A stretch of 64,000 bases of DNA from Ceratotherium simum simum (lineage: Eukaryota > Chordata > Mammalia > Perissodactyla > Rhinocerotidae). The position numbers and the translations under genes are program-made. The stretch is from NCBI RefSeq assembly GCF_000283155.1, contig NW_004454163.1, positions 18,318,633 to 18,382,632 of the forward strand, given 5' to 3'. The notes under the pieces were generated by a model, which saw only the letters and a list, made by a program, of their open reading frames with translations, was not told the DNA's origin and did no database searches. Numbering within the stretch: position 1 is the first letter of the stretch; every line of letters begins with the position of its first letter. This document shows, one piece after another, positions 42,871 through 53,960 of this stretch.

Positions 42871-43259
42871 TGCTGCCAGCTTTGGGACATCTGTCCCTTA
42901 GGTTGGCATAAGAGCCTGACATCAGTCAGGGCAACCAGGAGGGCACATGCTGGGCAGGAGAACTGCCATCCCCACCTTGTTACCAGTGGGAACATATCAG
43001 GCCCGGATTAAAATGAGCACAGATATGCAGAAGTTAATGAGCAAAACATTCCTCTGAAAATACCTGACAGTACTTCTGATGTGGCAGCTTTCATTACTCC
43101 TAAGAGATACAAATAGGTGGCAATGAAGGTTAGGAACACTAGACAGATTTTATTACCTTGGAAGACAGGCCATTAAATGCCACTGTTTCCCAGGGATGTT
43201 TCCATCCTGCCCCCTTCTTCCTCTGAGCCCCTCCATTTGCACCATGGCTCCATTTACCA
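42871..43259. other. Unique DNA, no gene seen
   Basis: No domain-bearing frame and no repeat recognised. Confidence 0.5.
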
Positions 43260-43385
43260 ACTGCTCACTCACTCCGCAACTGTTAATTGAGGACCTATGG
43301 AATGCCAAGAAAACGAAGGTAAAGAGACATGAGCCCCGCCTCGGCAGAGCTCACAATTAGTGGGGGCCTAAATGCTAAAGACACC
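43260..43385 (-). mobile_element. L2-like tail fragment, antisense
   Basis: CAACTGTTAATTGAGGACCT then ATGGAATGCCAAGAAAACGA and a CAGAGCTCACAATTAGTGGG block resemble the complement of the L2 3' end. Confidence 0.45.
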
Positions 43386-43389
43386 AACA

Positions 43390-44560
43390 TGATCTACTGG
43401 CTCAGCTCAGGCTCACCCCAAGCCCTGCAGCCCCACATGTGACCACCTATTGCACCCGTCAACAGGCCCTTCACTGACCTCCCATTGCTCCCAGAGCTGT
43501 CTGCCTCCCTCATCGCTATCTTGCAGAGAAGTTTGGGCTGGGGAGAGCCCTCTCACCTGACAACTGAAAGAGCCTCCTGCTTGGCCTCCCTGTCTCCACG
43601 CTGGAAGCCCTTTAATCCTTTCTTCACTCTGCTGCCAGAGTGAACATCCTAAATCACACATCAGGCCATGTCATCTTCCTGACTAAAATCTTCTGTGGCA
43701 GCAGCTGTTAGTGCTCTCTGAAGGATGTATGCCTCCTGACATTTCCCAGCCTCCCTTGCAGTTAGGACGGGGCCATGTGACTAGTTCTGACCAATAGACT
43801 GTGAGTGGAACCATAAGTGTCACTTCCAGGCTGAGGGCGCTAAGAGCCGGTGTGCTTTCTCCATCTTTCTCGTCCCCTCCCACTGTGACTCTGGAGGTTT
43901 CATCAGACTTCACAGTAGCAAAATTAAACCTTTATTGGGGTTAAGCCATTGAGATGTTAGGGGTTGCTTATTAGATAGTTATCATTGGCTGACTAATAAA
44001 AGTTTTCACGGGTTCCCCATTGCCCTCAGCATATGAAGTCCAAATCTCTTAGTGTAGCCATGTTCCACGCCTTTTATGGCCTGGCCCAGCTCCCCCCCGC
44101 TGGCCTGTCTCTTGGCCCTCCCCTAAACACACCCTATCAATAACCATGATTCAACCATATCTGCAGGTTCTGGAAGGGCCATGCCACCTCCCACCTGAGA
44201 TGTCCCCTCTACCTGGAATGCCCTTACCTCTCCCTGCTTCCACCTCCTCTATCTGCTTAGCAAACCTCCATTCATTCTTTAATTCCCAGCTGAAGAGTCC
44301 TCAACTCTGACTTTTCCTAGATGAGCTGGGGGCAACTTCTTCCTGACCAGAGGCACCCATCTGCAAGCCACAGGCACCTGGTCTACACCTCCAAGAGAGC
44401 CCATGCTCACACTGTGTCTTGGTTTCTTTTACTCTTCTGTGTCGCCCACTGGACTGTGAACTGCACAAGAGCCAGGAGAGTGTTTTCCTCATCTTTATCT
44501 CCCCCAGAGCCTACCTCAGCATCAGGTTCCTAGAAGACCTTCAGAAGATGTTTAATGACT
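43390..44560 (+). mobile_element. L2 LINE 3' region, interrupted by an LTR
   Basis: 43390-43696 (CTGCTGCCAGAGTGAACATC, CACATCAGGCCATGTCATCT) and 43998-44560 (CACGGGTTCCCCATTGCCCT, ATGAAGTCCAAATCTCTTAG, GGAATGCCCTTACCTCTCCC, CCACTGGACTGTGAACTGCA) are collinear in L2 and are separated by an inserted LTR. The short ORF2-derived frames are broken. Confidence 0.85.
43697..43997 (+). mobile_element. Ancient LTR fragment inserted in L2
   Basis: GGGGCCATGTGACTAGTTCT, then GACCAATAGACTGTGAGTGG and GGGTTAAGCCATTGAGATGT follow the 'gccatgtgacctagttctggccaatg...ttaagccactgagatt' layout of an old mammalian LTR. A TAAAA-type sequence on both sides may be the target duplication. Confidence 0.6.
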
Positions 44561-44699
44561 ACACAAATAGAGCCCCCTTTAAACTCTGGAGAAAGTCACC
44601 TCTTCTTGAAGGAGAAATTCAACCAACTTACAGGAACTCTTCATGAAAAGAGAAAGCTTGAGGTGAGGAACAAAATGACCCATAATTCCACTGGGCTCT

Positions 44700-44830
44700 A
44701 GAAAGAGCTCTGTTCTGGAAGCCAACAAGCCAGGTCTGGCTGCTGTCCCCCATTGGCTCAATGTCCCTGGGCAAGGCAGTCCCATCTCGGTCATCTCTGA
44801 GGTACCCTATCCAACACCAAGTTACACGGT
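44700..44830 (+). repeat. MIR SINE fragment
   Basis: CTGTTCTGGAAGCCAACAAG then GTCCCTGGGCAAGGCAGTCC and CTCGGTCATCTCTGAGGTAC are a diverged MIR. Confidence 0.5.
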
Positions 44831-45904
44831 TCTGAGCATGGCAAAGCTGTCTCTGCCATCCTGCCTGCTCTTCTTGTGGTCCCTCTCCTTCCCAGAAGCC
44901 TCCACTCAGAGTTCTTAGCCCATTTCAACTGAACCCCCACCTGTTCAACTAAAATCTGATAAGGTAGTCACCAGCAATATATTATCCTTCCTCAGGCATT
45001 CTACTTTAATATGAGACCTCTGAAGACACAATGGAACAGCATTCATGGGGGGTTTCAGGCAGAAGAGGGGCAATGGGAGAGACATCTGGCCAGTGATGAG
45101 GGGTTCTTTGGAGACACGCCTTCCCTGCACCCCGTTCCACACCCATCCACCACACTGCAGAAGTAAGAGCTGTTAGCATGACTAGACCCCGGCAGACAGC
45201 AGGGAGAGTGCTGGCCTGAAAAGAGTTAATTTTGGTGGAATATCCTGAGGGTGGGACCCAAGCTCCTCACTCCTCATTCCATGGTTTCTTTTATCTGGTA
45301 TTTCTGGCCAAGACAATGAGCAGACAGACTGGAAAGTTACAGGCCAGCTTTACCGATTGCTGCCAAAAATGCAGCAAAGGAAGCTGGAGGGAGACTCGAG
45401 CTTCTCTTTAATTTCCTCTTCTGTTTGGCTTCGCATGTGCTCCCCCACCCACCCCACTTGGAGTCTTTTCTGTCCTTGGGCTCTAACTCTGAAGGAGAGC
45501 TGCTTCCCAGCCCAGCTGTGCGGGAAACCCCCCCATCCCACCCCAAGTCTCTCCTGACCGAAGTGCTGGCCACATCTGTGAGGCTCTGGCCCTTCCTTGA
45601 ACAGCAAAGACACTTAGAAGCATGAGATCAACCAGGAAACCCAATTCCCAGGCTAGGCTGGAAATGCAGGGGGAAGAAAGCCTGGGTGGGTCTCTCCCTC
45701 TCTCCTTCTAGACTGGAGTCAGGACCCAACTGGAAGCAAAACTGGAAAGGTGGTAGGTGGGAGAGGACCTCCAAGCTCCCTGCTTCCCCAAGAGAGGAGT
45801 GCCGGCAGAAGGCTAACCTAACCACTGAGAGTGTTCCACCACTAGCCAGCCCGGTCTGGATGGAAACTCTCCACGCTCGACATGTGTGCACACGGACACA
45901 CAAA
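44831..45904. other. Unique DNA, no gene seen
   Basis: Overlapping 66-91-codon frames lie on both strands at 45337-45903 without domains. No repeat was recognised. Confidence 0.5.
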
Positions 45905-46115
45905 ACAAATGTAGGTAAGTGCAGAAGAGAAAGAAAGAGACCAGGATTGAAATCCTGTCTCTATCTGGGCACGTTATTTAACTATACTGAGCCCCAACTT
46001 TCTCCTCTACAAACTGGGGACAATTTGCAGGATGGTGGTGAGGATTAAATGAGATAACACTCCTGCTATGGGACTTGCAGGGACAAGGTCTTCCATAAAT
46101 GTTAATTCCTCCCCA
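45905..46115 (+). repeat. MIR SINE, near full length
   Basis: GGATTGAAATCCTGTCTCTA, then CTTTCTCCTCTACAAACTGG and TGGTGAGGATTAAATGAGAT follow the MIR from B-box to 3' part. Confidence 0.85.
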
Positions 46116-46149
46116 GACCCTGGCAACCAGTTGTCATTTGAAAATGACA

Positions 46150-46500
46150 GTAGAGGAACAAGAAGACTAGGTTTTGAGTCCCAGCTCTGCCACCAAGAAG
46201 GCAAGTCCCTTATCTTCTTGGACTTTCTTGAAGTTTCCTAATCTTGAAGAGCAGTGTTTCTCAAACTGTAGCATGCATCAGAATTGCCTGGAGGGCTTGT
46301 AAAACACAGAAGACCGGGCCCCATCCCCAGAGCTTCCATTCTGCAGTTCTGGGGTGGGACTGGAGAATTTGTATTTCTAATGAGTTCCCAGGTGATGTTG
46401 ATGCTGCTGGTCCAGGGACCAGGCTTTGAGAAGCTTTGAAGTAGAGGCAGTCTAAGAACTCTTTCCAGCTCTAGTGGTTTAATGAGTATGTTAAACTAAT
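46150..46500 (+). repeat. MIR SINE interrupted by MER5A
   Basis: Before 46252: TTTTGAGTCCCAGCTCTGCC and AGTTTCCTAATCTTGAAGAG. After 46438: AGAACTCTTTCCAGCTCTAG. The two halves are collinear in MIR. It adjoins a second plus-strand MIR. Confidence 0.7.
46252..46438 (+). mobile_element. MER5A hAT-Charlie element
   Basis: CAGTGTTTCTCAAACTGTAG through ATTTCTAATGAGTTCCCAGG to GGACCAGGCTTTGAGAAGCT is nearly the full MER5A layout. It is inserted inside a MIR. Confidence 0.9.
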
Positions 46501-47504
46501 CCACGTTAAGTTGTTAGTGACTGATACTTGTTTAATGTGTTCTTCTTAAGGCTACTTACATTTTAAATAGAATAATGTCTTGACCCAAAGAAGACATCTA
46601 CTTCTAAGTTAGGTATCAAAAGAGCCCTGGAGTCCACGACAGGGCAGATGATTCTGAAGGAAGGGCATTCCAGGCCTCTCCACACACACTGTGCAGGTGT
46701 GACCTAAAAGGCGGATCATTTGCAAAACTCTACCATCCCAAGTGATTCAGCTGCACTTGGTTAATTACTGTTTTAGGGCATGACGTCTGAGGCTGAGGAA
46801 AGATCCCTGGTTGCCTGAAATCAGCCCAAGGCCAGGCGCCATAGCTGGAAGCAGGGCTGTCAGTCAGCTGTGACACTCCAGGTCCCCCCACTCCCGTCAG
46901 GGCCCAGGAGAGCAGCCTCCTGCCTGGGGAGGGCGACAGAGCCAAGGGCCTGCAGCCCCAGAGGCTATCACACTGTGCATCTCTGCAGTTTGGGATGTAA
47001 TACCCCTCTCAGCTTCACTCCCTTGCTTTTGTGTCGCTGTAAGGCCTGTCCAGCCAGGTGGCTGGGCTCTGTAAATGCTGCTGTCATTCTGCTAATGCTC
47101 TGGGCCTGCCTCAGGGAAGATAGCTTCCCCACATGTCAATTACAGAATAATGACACCCTCTGCCGCCCTCTCACCAGTCCCCCACCCAGCATGGCCCTGC
47201 CTTTGGTGCACAGGAACATGAAGAGAGCAGAGATCATTATGTAGCAACACCTTCCATCCTCACTGTCTTCTCAATATTTCTAATCGCAAACGTGGATAAA
47301 GTCTTCAGGAAAACGTCTATGCTGTGAAAAAAGGTTCCCAGAAAGAATCCAGAGGCTGAAAGCAGGAATGAGATCAAGCCTTCAGGGACCCAGCCTGGGC
47401 TCCCACTTGGGCCCAGCATGAAGGTCACAGGGGATGGGGGAGGGATGTGTCTAAGCAAGCCTACCCCACCACAGCATCACCCCACAAAGCACCTGGTTTT
47501 GCTT
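46501..47504. other. Unique DNA, no gene seen
   Basis: A 124-codon plus-strand frame (46870-47244) has no recognisable domain. No repeat was recognised. Confidence 0.5.
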
Positions 47505-47760
47505 TTGTTCACACTACAAACACTTAGCAAGAGTCTATTGATGTCTGGGCATTGGGTTAAGGGGTGCATATCTAAAGATGAACAAGAGGTGCCCCCCAAA
47601 AGCTCTTGGTCTGAGAGGGTGAGACAGCTTGATGTACAAATTATCATCAATAATGCAGTGAGGGAAATGAGTGCAAAGTCTATGTGAGCACAGGAGAAGA
47701 GATGGCTAACTCTTCTTACAGGAGTAGGGAGGAGAGGATAAGATAAAGCAGCACAGAAGG
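47505..47760 (-). mobile_element. L2 LINE 3' fragment, antisense
   Basis: AAGAGTCTATTGATGTCTGG, then GCATTGGGTTAAGGGGTGCA and AAAAGCTCTTGGTCTGAGAG follow the complement of the L2 3' end. Confidence 0.6.
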
Positions 47761-48639
47761 GTGACACTTGCTGGCCCTAAGGGATGCACAGGAAAAAACA
47801 TGTCTGGATGGGGTAATATTCAAAATCTTTCACAACTGCTAAGGCCCAAGACCGACCCAGTCAGAACAGATGCTGAGCTGAATGTCAGCCTGACCAGATA
47901 CATATGGCTAGTTACACGTATGCATCTACTTCTGCTTCCTCTCCAAACTCTACTAGAATGACGGTTTTTAAAAATTAAGTATAAATTTTTATACTTTTAC
48001 AAGGATGGGAAGAACTGGAGAAGAGACAAAAGTAATGGAATTTTGGAAGCTGGAAATCAGATGGACAAGTGGTAAATAGCTCAGGCAGCCCAAAGAGCTG
48101 AATTCTAAGCCAGCAGTGGGGAAAGATGAGAACGAACCCAATTTATACTGCAAAACCCTCTTAACAGTTCAGAGATTGGTGGTCTCAGTTCCTCTTGAAA
48201 GCGGGAGAGACAGGGAGAGGGATAAAATAAGGAAGATTGGTTGGCAATCTGTTTAGGAAGAAGCTAGAGCCCCAGGTTCTTTCCCTGACTAGTGACTACC
48301 CCTTGCCCAGCCCAGCAGAAGATGGAGGTTTATTCTTTGAAATAAATAGAGGCCTTCTGGACTGGGAGACACCAGGCAGAATTGAGGACAGAGCTACTAT
48401 GCTGAAAACAGGGAGATTAAAGAACATTCATTTGCATGCTGGTTACTGAGGTTCCATTCCTTCTCCCCTGGGCACTCAGAGCACCAACCCTCAGGACGTT
48501 ACCCTCCAGGCAAGAGACAAGATGAGCCTTCTTTGAGGACCCCAACCTAACTAAGAAGAAAGACTTCATGATTTAAAAAAACTTCATGATATTTAAGATT
48601 CCACAAGAAAAAGGCCCAGCCATATTATCCTCCAGTGAA
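47761..48639. other. Unique DNA, no gene seen
   Basis: Short frames only. AT content rises toward the HAL1 element. Confidence 0.5.
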
Positions 48640-49289
48640 GCCCATGGTCATCAAATCCCACCTGCACTGAGATTCTTAAATACGCACAGATAAACAAGAA
48701 TAACCAGACAACTGAAGAAAGCTTCAAAATTGAACAATAGAGACCAAAACAAACAACTTGGAAGAAACAGAGACTGTGCAGGAAGAAGAAAACTTGAAAA
48801 AAAATATATCACTAATTTCTTAAGAGAGACAACACTGCAATAATAAAACAGGATGCTATAAAAAAGCACATTCAGAGAACAAAAAAAGAATTCTTGTAAA
48901 TTAAAAATGTAACAAATGAAATATCAATAGAGGGTTGGAAGTAAAGTTGAGAAAATCTCCCAGAAAGTAAAGCAAAAAGACAAAGAGATGGAAAAGAGAA
49001 GAAAAAAGTTAAGAAAACTAGAGAACAAGTCCAGAAGGTCTACTATCCAAATGAGAGTCTTAGAAAGAGGGAAAAAACATGAACAAGAAAAGTAAACTAT
49101 CCACAAAGTCAGTAAAATTTCCCTGGAACTGAAGAGCCAGAGTTTACAGATTGAAAAGGCCTGCCAAGTGGGCCCTTAGATAAGAATATGAGCACAACTG
49201 ATTAAAATAGATCCACTGCAAGGCAAAGCACATCATTGTGACAGCTCAGAATACTGGAGAAAAAGACAAAAACAAAAACAAAACATGTT

Positions 49290-50560
49290 CCTGGATTGGA
49301 AGACTCAATATTAATATGTCAGCTCTTCCCGATTTATCTATAGATTCAACACAATCTCAATCAAAATCCCTGGAATCTATTTTGTAGATATTGACAAACC
49401 AATTCTAAAGTTTATCTGGAAAAACAAAAGACCTAGAATAACCAACACAATATAGGAGAAGAACAAAGTTGAAGGACCCACACTACCTGATTTCCAAACT
49501 TACTGTAAGGCTACAGTAGTGAAAACAGGATGGTATTAGTGAAACAATAGACACATAGGTCAATACAACAGAATAGAGAGCCCAGAAATAGGCCCACACA
49601 AATGCAGTCAACTGATCTTTGACAAAGGAGCAAAGCAACTTAATGAAGAATGGATAGTCTTGTTGACAAACAATGCTGCAATGATAGGACATCCATATGT
49701 ATATATTTTTAAAAATCCAGCTAGATATAGACAAAAAACAAAATGGATCATAGACTTAAATGTAAAATGTGAAACTATAAAACCTCTTGATGAAAATATA
49801 GTAGAAAATCTCCATGAACTTGGGTTTGCTGATGAGTTTTAAAATGCAACACCAACATCAAAAGTATTGAAAAGCACAGATAATTGAAAAAAATTGCTAG
49901 GTTGGACTTTACTCAAATTAAAAGCTTCTGATCTATGAAAGACAAGCCCCAGATGGGAGAAAATATTTACAAAACACATCTGAGAAAGGACTGGTATCCA
50001 AAATATACGGACAACTCTTGAAACTCAACAATAAGAAAACAACAAGCCAGTTAAGAAATGGGCAAAAGATCTGAACAAACACCTTACCAAAGAAGATGTA
50101 CAGATGGAAAATAAGTGTATGAAAAGATGCTCAACATCGTTTGTCATTGGTAAAATGCAAATTTAAACAACAATGAGGGCCGGCCCTCTGTGCGCTCCAC
50201 TACTGGCAGCCCGGGTTCGGATCCCGGGTGCGCACTGACACACCACTTCTCCGGCCATGCTGAGGCCACGTCCCACATACAGCAACTAGAAGGATGTGCA
50301 ACTATGACATACAGGGGCTTTGGGGGAAAAATAAATAAATAAAATTATAAAAAAAAAAATCTGTATAAAACAAGAATTCGTTTAAAAAAAAAAAACAACA
50401 ATGAAATACTACTACACACCTATCAGAATGGCCAAAACCCCAAAACTGACAATACCAACTCCTGTCAAGGATATGGAGCAAAAAGAACTCTTATTTATTG
50501 CTGGAAAGAATGCAAAATGGTATATATCCAACTGATTTGAATAACTTTACCCACATAAAA
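49290..50560 (+). pseudogene. Broken L1 ORF2 C-terminal part
   Basis: A 60-codon open stretch (49660-49842) ends in a segment closely resembling the L1 ORF2 'KPLDENIVENL-LGF' block, and pieces such as KKWAKDLNKHLTKED (encoded near 50060) follow. Upstream, WKNKRPRI-type sequence (near 49420) matches the end of the reverse transcriptase region. Stops, frameshifts and the ERE at 50177 disable it. Confidence 0.75.
50177..50392 (+). mobile_element. ERE-type SINE, copy with A-box deletion
   Basis: Has the ERE head (GGGCCGGCCCT), B box GGTTCGGATCC at 50214-50224, body (ACATACAGCAACTAGAAGGA) and A-rich tail with AAATAAATAAAATT. AAACAACAATGA on both sides (50165-50176 and 50393-50404) is a perfect 12-bp target duplication. 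Compared with the copy at 51977 it lacks about 20 bases including the A box, and 11 bases near CTATCTACTG. Confidence 0.95.
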
Positions 50561-51690
50561 ACCTATACATGAATGTTTATAGCAGCTTTATTCATAATTG
50601 CCAAAAATTGGAAGTAACCAAGATGTCTTTCAATAGGTGAATGGATAAACAAGCTGTAGTACATCCATAGAATGGAATATTATTCAACAACAATAAGCCA
50701 TGAGCTACCAAGCCACAAGAAGATATGGATGAATCTTAAATGCATATTGCTAAATGAAAGAAACCAATTTGAAAAAGCTACATACCGTATGATTTCAATT
50801 ATATGACATTCTGGAAAAGGCAAAACTATAGCGATGATAAACAAATCAGTGGTTACCAAGGTTCAGGGGGAGGAAGAGGGAAATAGGTGAAGTACAGGGT
50901 ATATTTAAACTATCCTGTACGACACTGTATTGGTGAATACAAGACATTAAGCATTTGTCAAAACCCATAGAACTTTACAACACAAAGAGTAAAACTTAAT
51001 GTATGAAAAAACATTTTTTTAATTGTTTAGGTGGTGGAGATATCCTAGGATGGAATGCATAATGTGACAATAGAATCTAAATGTAATATATACATAAAAC
51101 AAGTTCACTGAAGGGAGTGGGAATAAGGTGCTGACCTAATTAGCTTTGGATATAAATAGAGTACATAAGACTAAAGGAAAAGGAACTGTACATAAGAACT
51201 GTACTCTAGTTGATAAAGTTGTTTCCCACAAGAGTATAGGTTAACAATTCTGAAATTATTATACATGTATATTGGAATTGAATATTAAATAAATGGATGG
51301 CAGATGATGGCAGCCAGGTTTCTCAATGTTGGAATGGGTAGTTACAAATAAGCAAAGGCTAGAATGATCCATGTGATAATGGATTAGTATTGGAGACACC
51401 AGTATGAACTCATGTTTACCTTAATATAGAAATATTTACAGATATGTATATATACTTGGGTTAGTATACACACATATATGTCCTTGCTCTGTCATCTGAG
51501 AAGGCCTAGAAGCAATGACATCCCAGTAGCAATGAGCACACCTAGTGCCCAGATCTTGTTTTCTAACACCATTCTCCAGTAAAAGGAACTAGATCTCCTT
51601 GGAGAAATGGCTGGTTCTAGGACTGGGGAAGGAAATACACAAAATTAGCCTGGAGCATCTTGTAGTGCCAAAGAATAAGAAAGTGCTAAG

Positions 51691-51720
51691 ACACACACAC
51701 ACACACACACACAAACACAC
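51691..51720. repeat. (CA)n microsatellite
   Basis: (AC)11-12 then AAACACAC, within the L1 3' UTR. Confidence 0.9.
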
Positions 51721-51976
51721 AGTGATGGGGGTACGTCAAAGGAATACAGGAGCCAACTGAAAGAGCTCCCAATGGCAAAAACTGGAACAATTTAAGCAAC
51801 AAAATAAATGAAGTCATAATGAATTATAACCCAAAGTATAAAATGAATATTCATGAGTCCATGTAATATAAGTAAATAATTGAAAAAGTAAATAAATGGG
51901 AGAGAATAGACAAATCTCCCATGCAGAAGAATTCCAAATCATTTATGTAGATACTCTGTCCTTAAAGAGGTGAACA

Positions 51977-52176
51977 GGGCCGGCCCTGTGGCTTGGTGGT
52001 TAAGTGTGCGCGCTGCGATGCTGGCAGCCCGGGTTCGGATCCCGGGTGCGCATTGAGGCACCACTTCTCTGTCCATCCTGGGGCCGAGTCCCACATACAG
52101 CAACTAGAAGGGTGTGCAGCTATGACATACAACTATCTACTGGGGCTTTGGGGGCAAAAAATAAAATAAATAAAAT
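51977..52176 (+). mobile_element. ERE-type SINE, fuller copy
   Basis: tRNA-like head with A-box-like TGGCTTGGTGG (51989-51999) and B box GGTTCGGATCC (52032-52042), then the body and a TAAAATAAATAAAA tail. Flanked by a 17-bp target duplication with one mismatch (51960-51976 and 52177-52193, AAAGAGGTGAACA core). ERE SINEs are a perissodactyl-lineage family, so this fixes the likely host group. Confidence 0.95.
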
Positions 52177-53596
52177 CTTTAAAGAGGTGAACATAATTCC
52201 CCATTCCCTAAGTGTTAGCTATGCATAGTGACTTTCTTTCAAAGAGAATATTATGGAAAGGGAGGAAAAAAAGAGTAACTTTAAAGTTGAAAACCTGACA
52301 AATGCTATCTCAAATATCAAAGTTAACATCAGCAATGTCATATTGATAACATATACCCTTGATTTGATGTGATGATAATGGCACTTTACCCCTGTGATCT
52401 TCTTCCCAAAAACACATTACCCCAGTCTAGTCATGAGAAAAACATCAGATATATCCCAATGAAGGAACAATCTACAAAATACATGACCAGTGCTCCTCAA
52501 AACTGTCAAGGTCAGCAAAAACAAGAAAAGTCTGAGAAACTGTCACAACCAAGAGGAGTCTAAAGAGATACAACTACTAAATGCAATGTGGTATCCTGTA
52601 TGGGATCCTGGAAGAGGATAGGACATTAGAGAAAAACTAAGGAAATCTAAATAAATAATGGTGAATTTAACTAATGATGATATATCCATATTGGTTAATT
52701 TATTGTGACAAATGTATCAAACTAATGTAAGATGTTCAATATAAGGACAACCAGGTGTGGGGTATATGGGAACTCTCTGTACTATCTTCACAATAATTCC
52801 ATAAATCTAAAACTGTTCTAAAATAAACTCTTTATTTTAAAAAAAAACTCCTACAAGCTTCCAGAGGGAAAAAACAGGGCATGTATAGAGGACTGGGTAT
52901 CAGAATAGTTTCAGACTTCTCAATAATAATAGTGAAATCTAAAAGACAATAGGAAAATGCCTTTAAAATTCTGAAGGAAAATGATTTCCAAACTAGAATT
53001 CAATACCCAGCCAAACTGTCAATCATGTGTAATGGCAGAATAAATATACTTGCAGATATACTTTCAAATAATTTACATCCCATGCATCCCTTCTTAGGAA
53101 GCTGTTGAAGGATGTGATCTACCAGTACAAGGGTTTAAATCAAGAAAAAGGAATCCATGGGATATAGGAAACAGAAAATCCAACATATGAAGGAGTTAAA
53201 GGGAATCTCAAGGATGATGGTGAAATGTGACTCCAAGATGATAGCTATACACCAGGCATAGAGATCAATCAGTACAGATTGGAGAACTTCAGAGATACAA
53301 AGAGATATTTCTGTACAAAATGAAATCTGAACATTATGAGAAGAGATTTAGACAATTGGTAGGAATTTGGGGACTGAACTGTAGTAGGAACACAGAATCA
53401 TAAGCAAATGAAAAATAACACAATGATCAACTCTAGGGAAAACAAAGAGTGATTCAAGAAAGAAACAGCATCATAGAGATACTAGATGGTTCACCTGGAA
53501 AGAGCATGTACATAGTTATAACAATGTAAACACTCAACATTTATCTCACAAAAATTATGATATAAATATGCTGAGAGAATGAGGAGGATGATGTGT

Positions 53597-53960
53597 CAGC
53601 CAGATTTTTCTAGGTTATATTGCAGTAACAAAAGAAATCTCAGTGGCTTACAAGAACAAAAGTTCTCACTCATGTAATATTGCAGACAGCTGTGGGTCAG
53701 CTGTGGCTACACCACACGTCTCATTCATTCTAGGATCTAGGCTAAAGGATCAGCCCCTCTTTGGGACATGTCCATATTCTTGGCAGAGGGAAAAGAGTAA
53801 CTCAGGCAGACCATGCAATGGCTCTTAAAGCTTCTGATCACAAGTGGCATATATCACTCCCACTCACATTCCATTGACCAAGCTAACCACATGGCCAGGC
53901 TCAATGTCAATTATATTATCCCTCCCATAGAGACGCAAGTCACAATACAAGGTAAACAGG
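53597..53960 (-). mobile_element. Ancient LTR fragment (ERVL/MaLR-like), antisense
   Basis: TGTGTCAGCCAGATTTTTCT, then TTGCAGTAACAAAAGAAATC, CTCAGTGGCTTACAAG and CATTCCATTGACCAAGCTAA follow the complement of an old mammalian LTR similar to that at 30142. No retroviral genes adjoin it. Confidence 0.6.

Larger units (their letters stand above)
49267..52847 (+). mobile_element. L1 (L1MB-like), 5'-truncated, inserted in HAL1
   Basis: Begins within ORF2 (ATTCTAAAGTTTATCTGGAA), continues to the ORF2 end, and has a long 3' UTR (GAATATTCATGAGTCCATGT, TCAAAACTGTCAAGGTCAGC, GGAACTCTCTGTACTATCTT) ending in CTAAAATAAACTCTTTATTT plus poly-A. Two ERE SINEs have inserted into it. 5' truncation is typical of L1 target-primed reverse transcription. 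Confidence 0.85.
48640..53560 (+). mobile_element. HAL1-like LINE, split by a later L1
   Basis: The left part (48640-49266: AAGAGGGAAAAAACATGAAC, TTTCCCTGGAACTGAAGAGC, CATCATTGTGACAGCTCAGA) and right part (52848-53560: AAGCTTCCAGAGGGAAAAAA, CAATACCCAGCCAAACTGTC, CCCATGCATCCCTTCTTAGG) join exactly in the HAL1 order when the L1 at 49267-52847 is removed. HAL1 elements encode only an ORF1-type protein; here it is degenerate. Confidence 0.8.

Noticed and set aside
51977..52050. tRNA gene
   Set aside because: A- and B-box-like motifs are present, but they belong to the tRNA-derived head of the ERE SINE, which has target duplications and an A-rich tail.
52004..52228. 74-codon frame beginning in the ERE
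   Set aside because: Translation of a SINE; not a gene.
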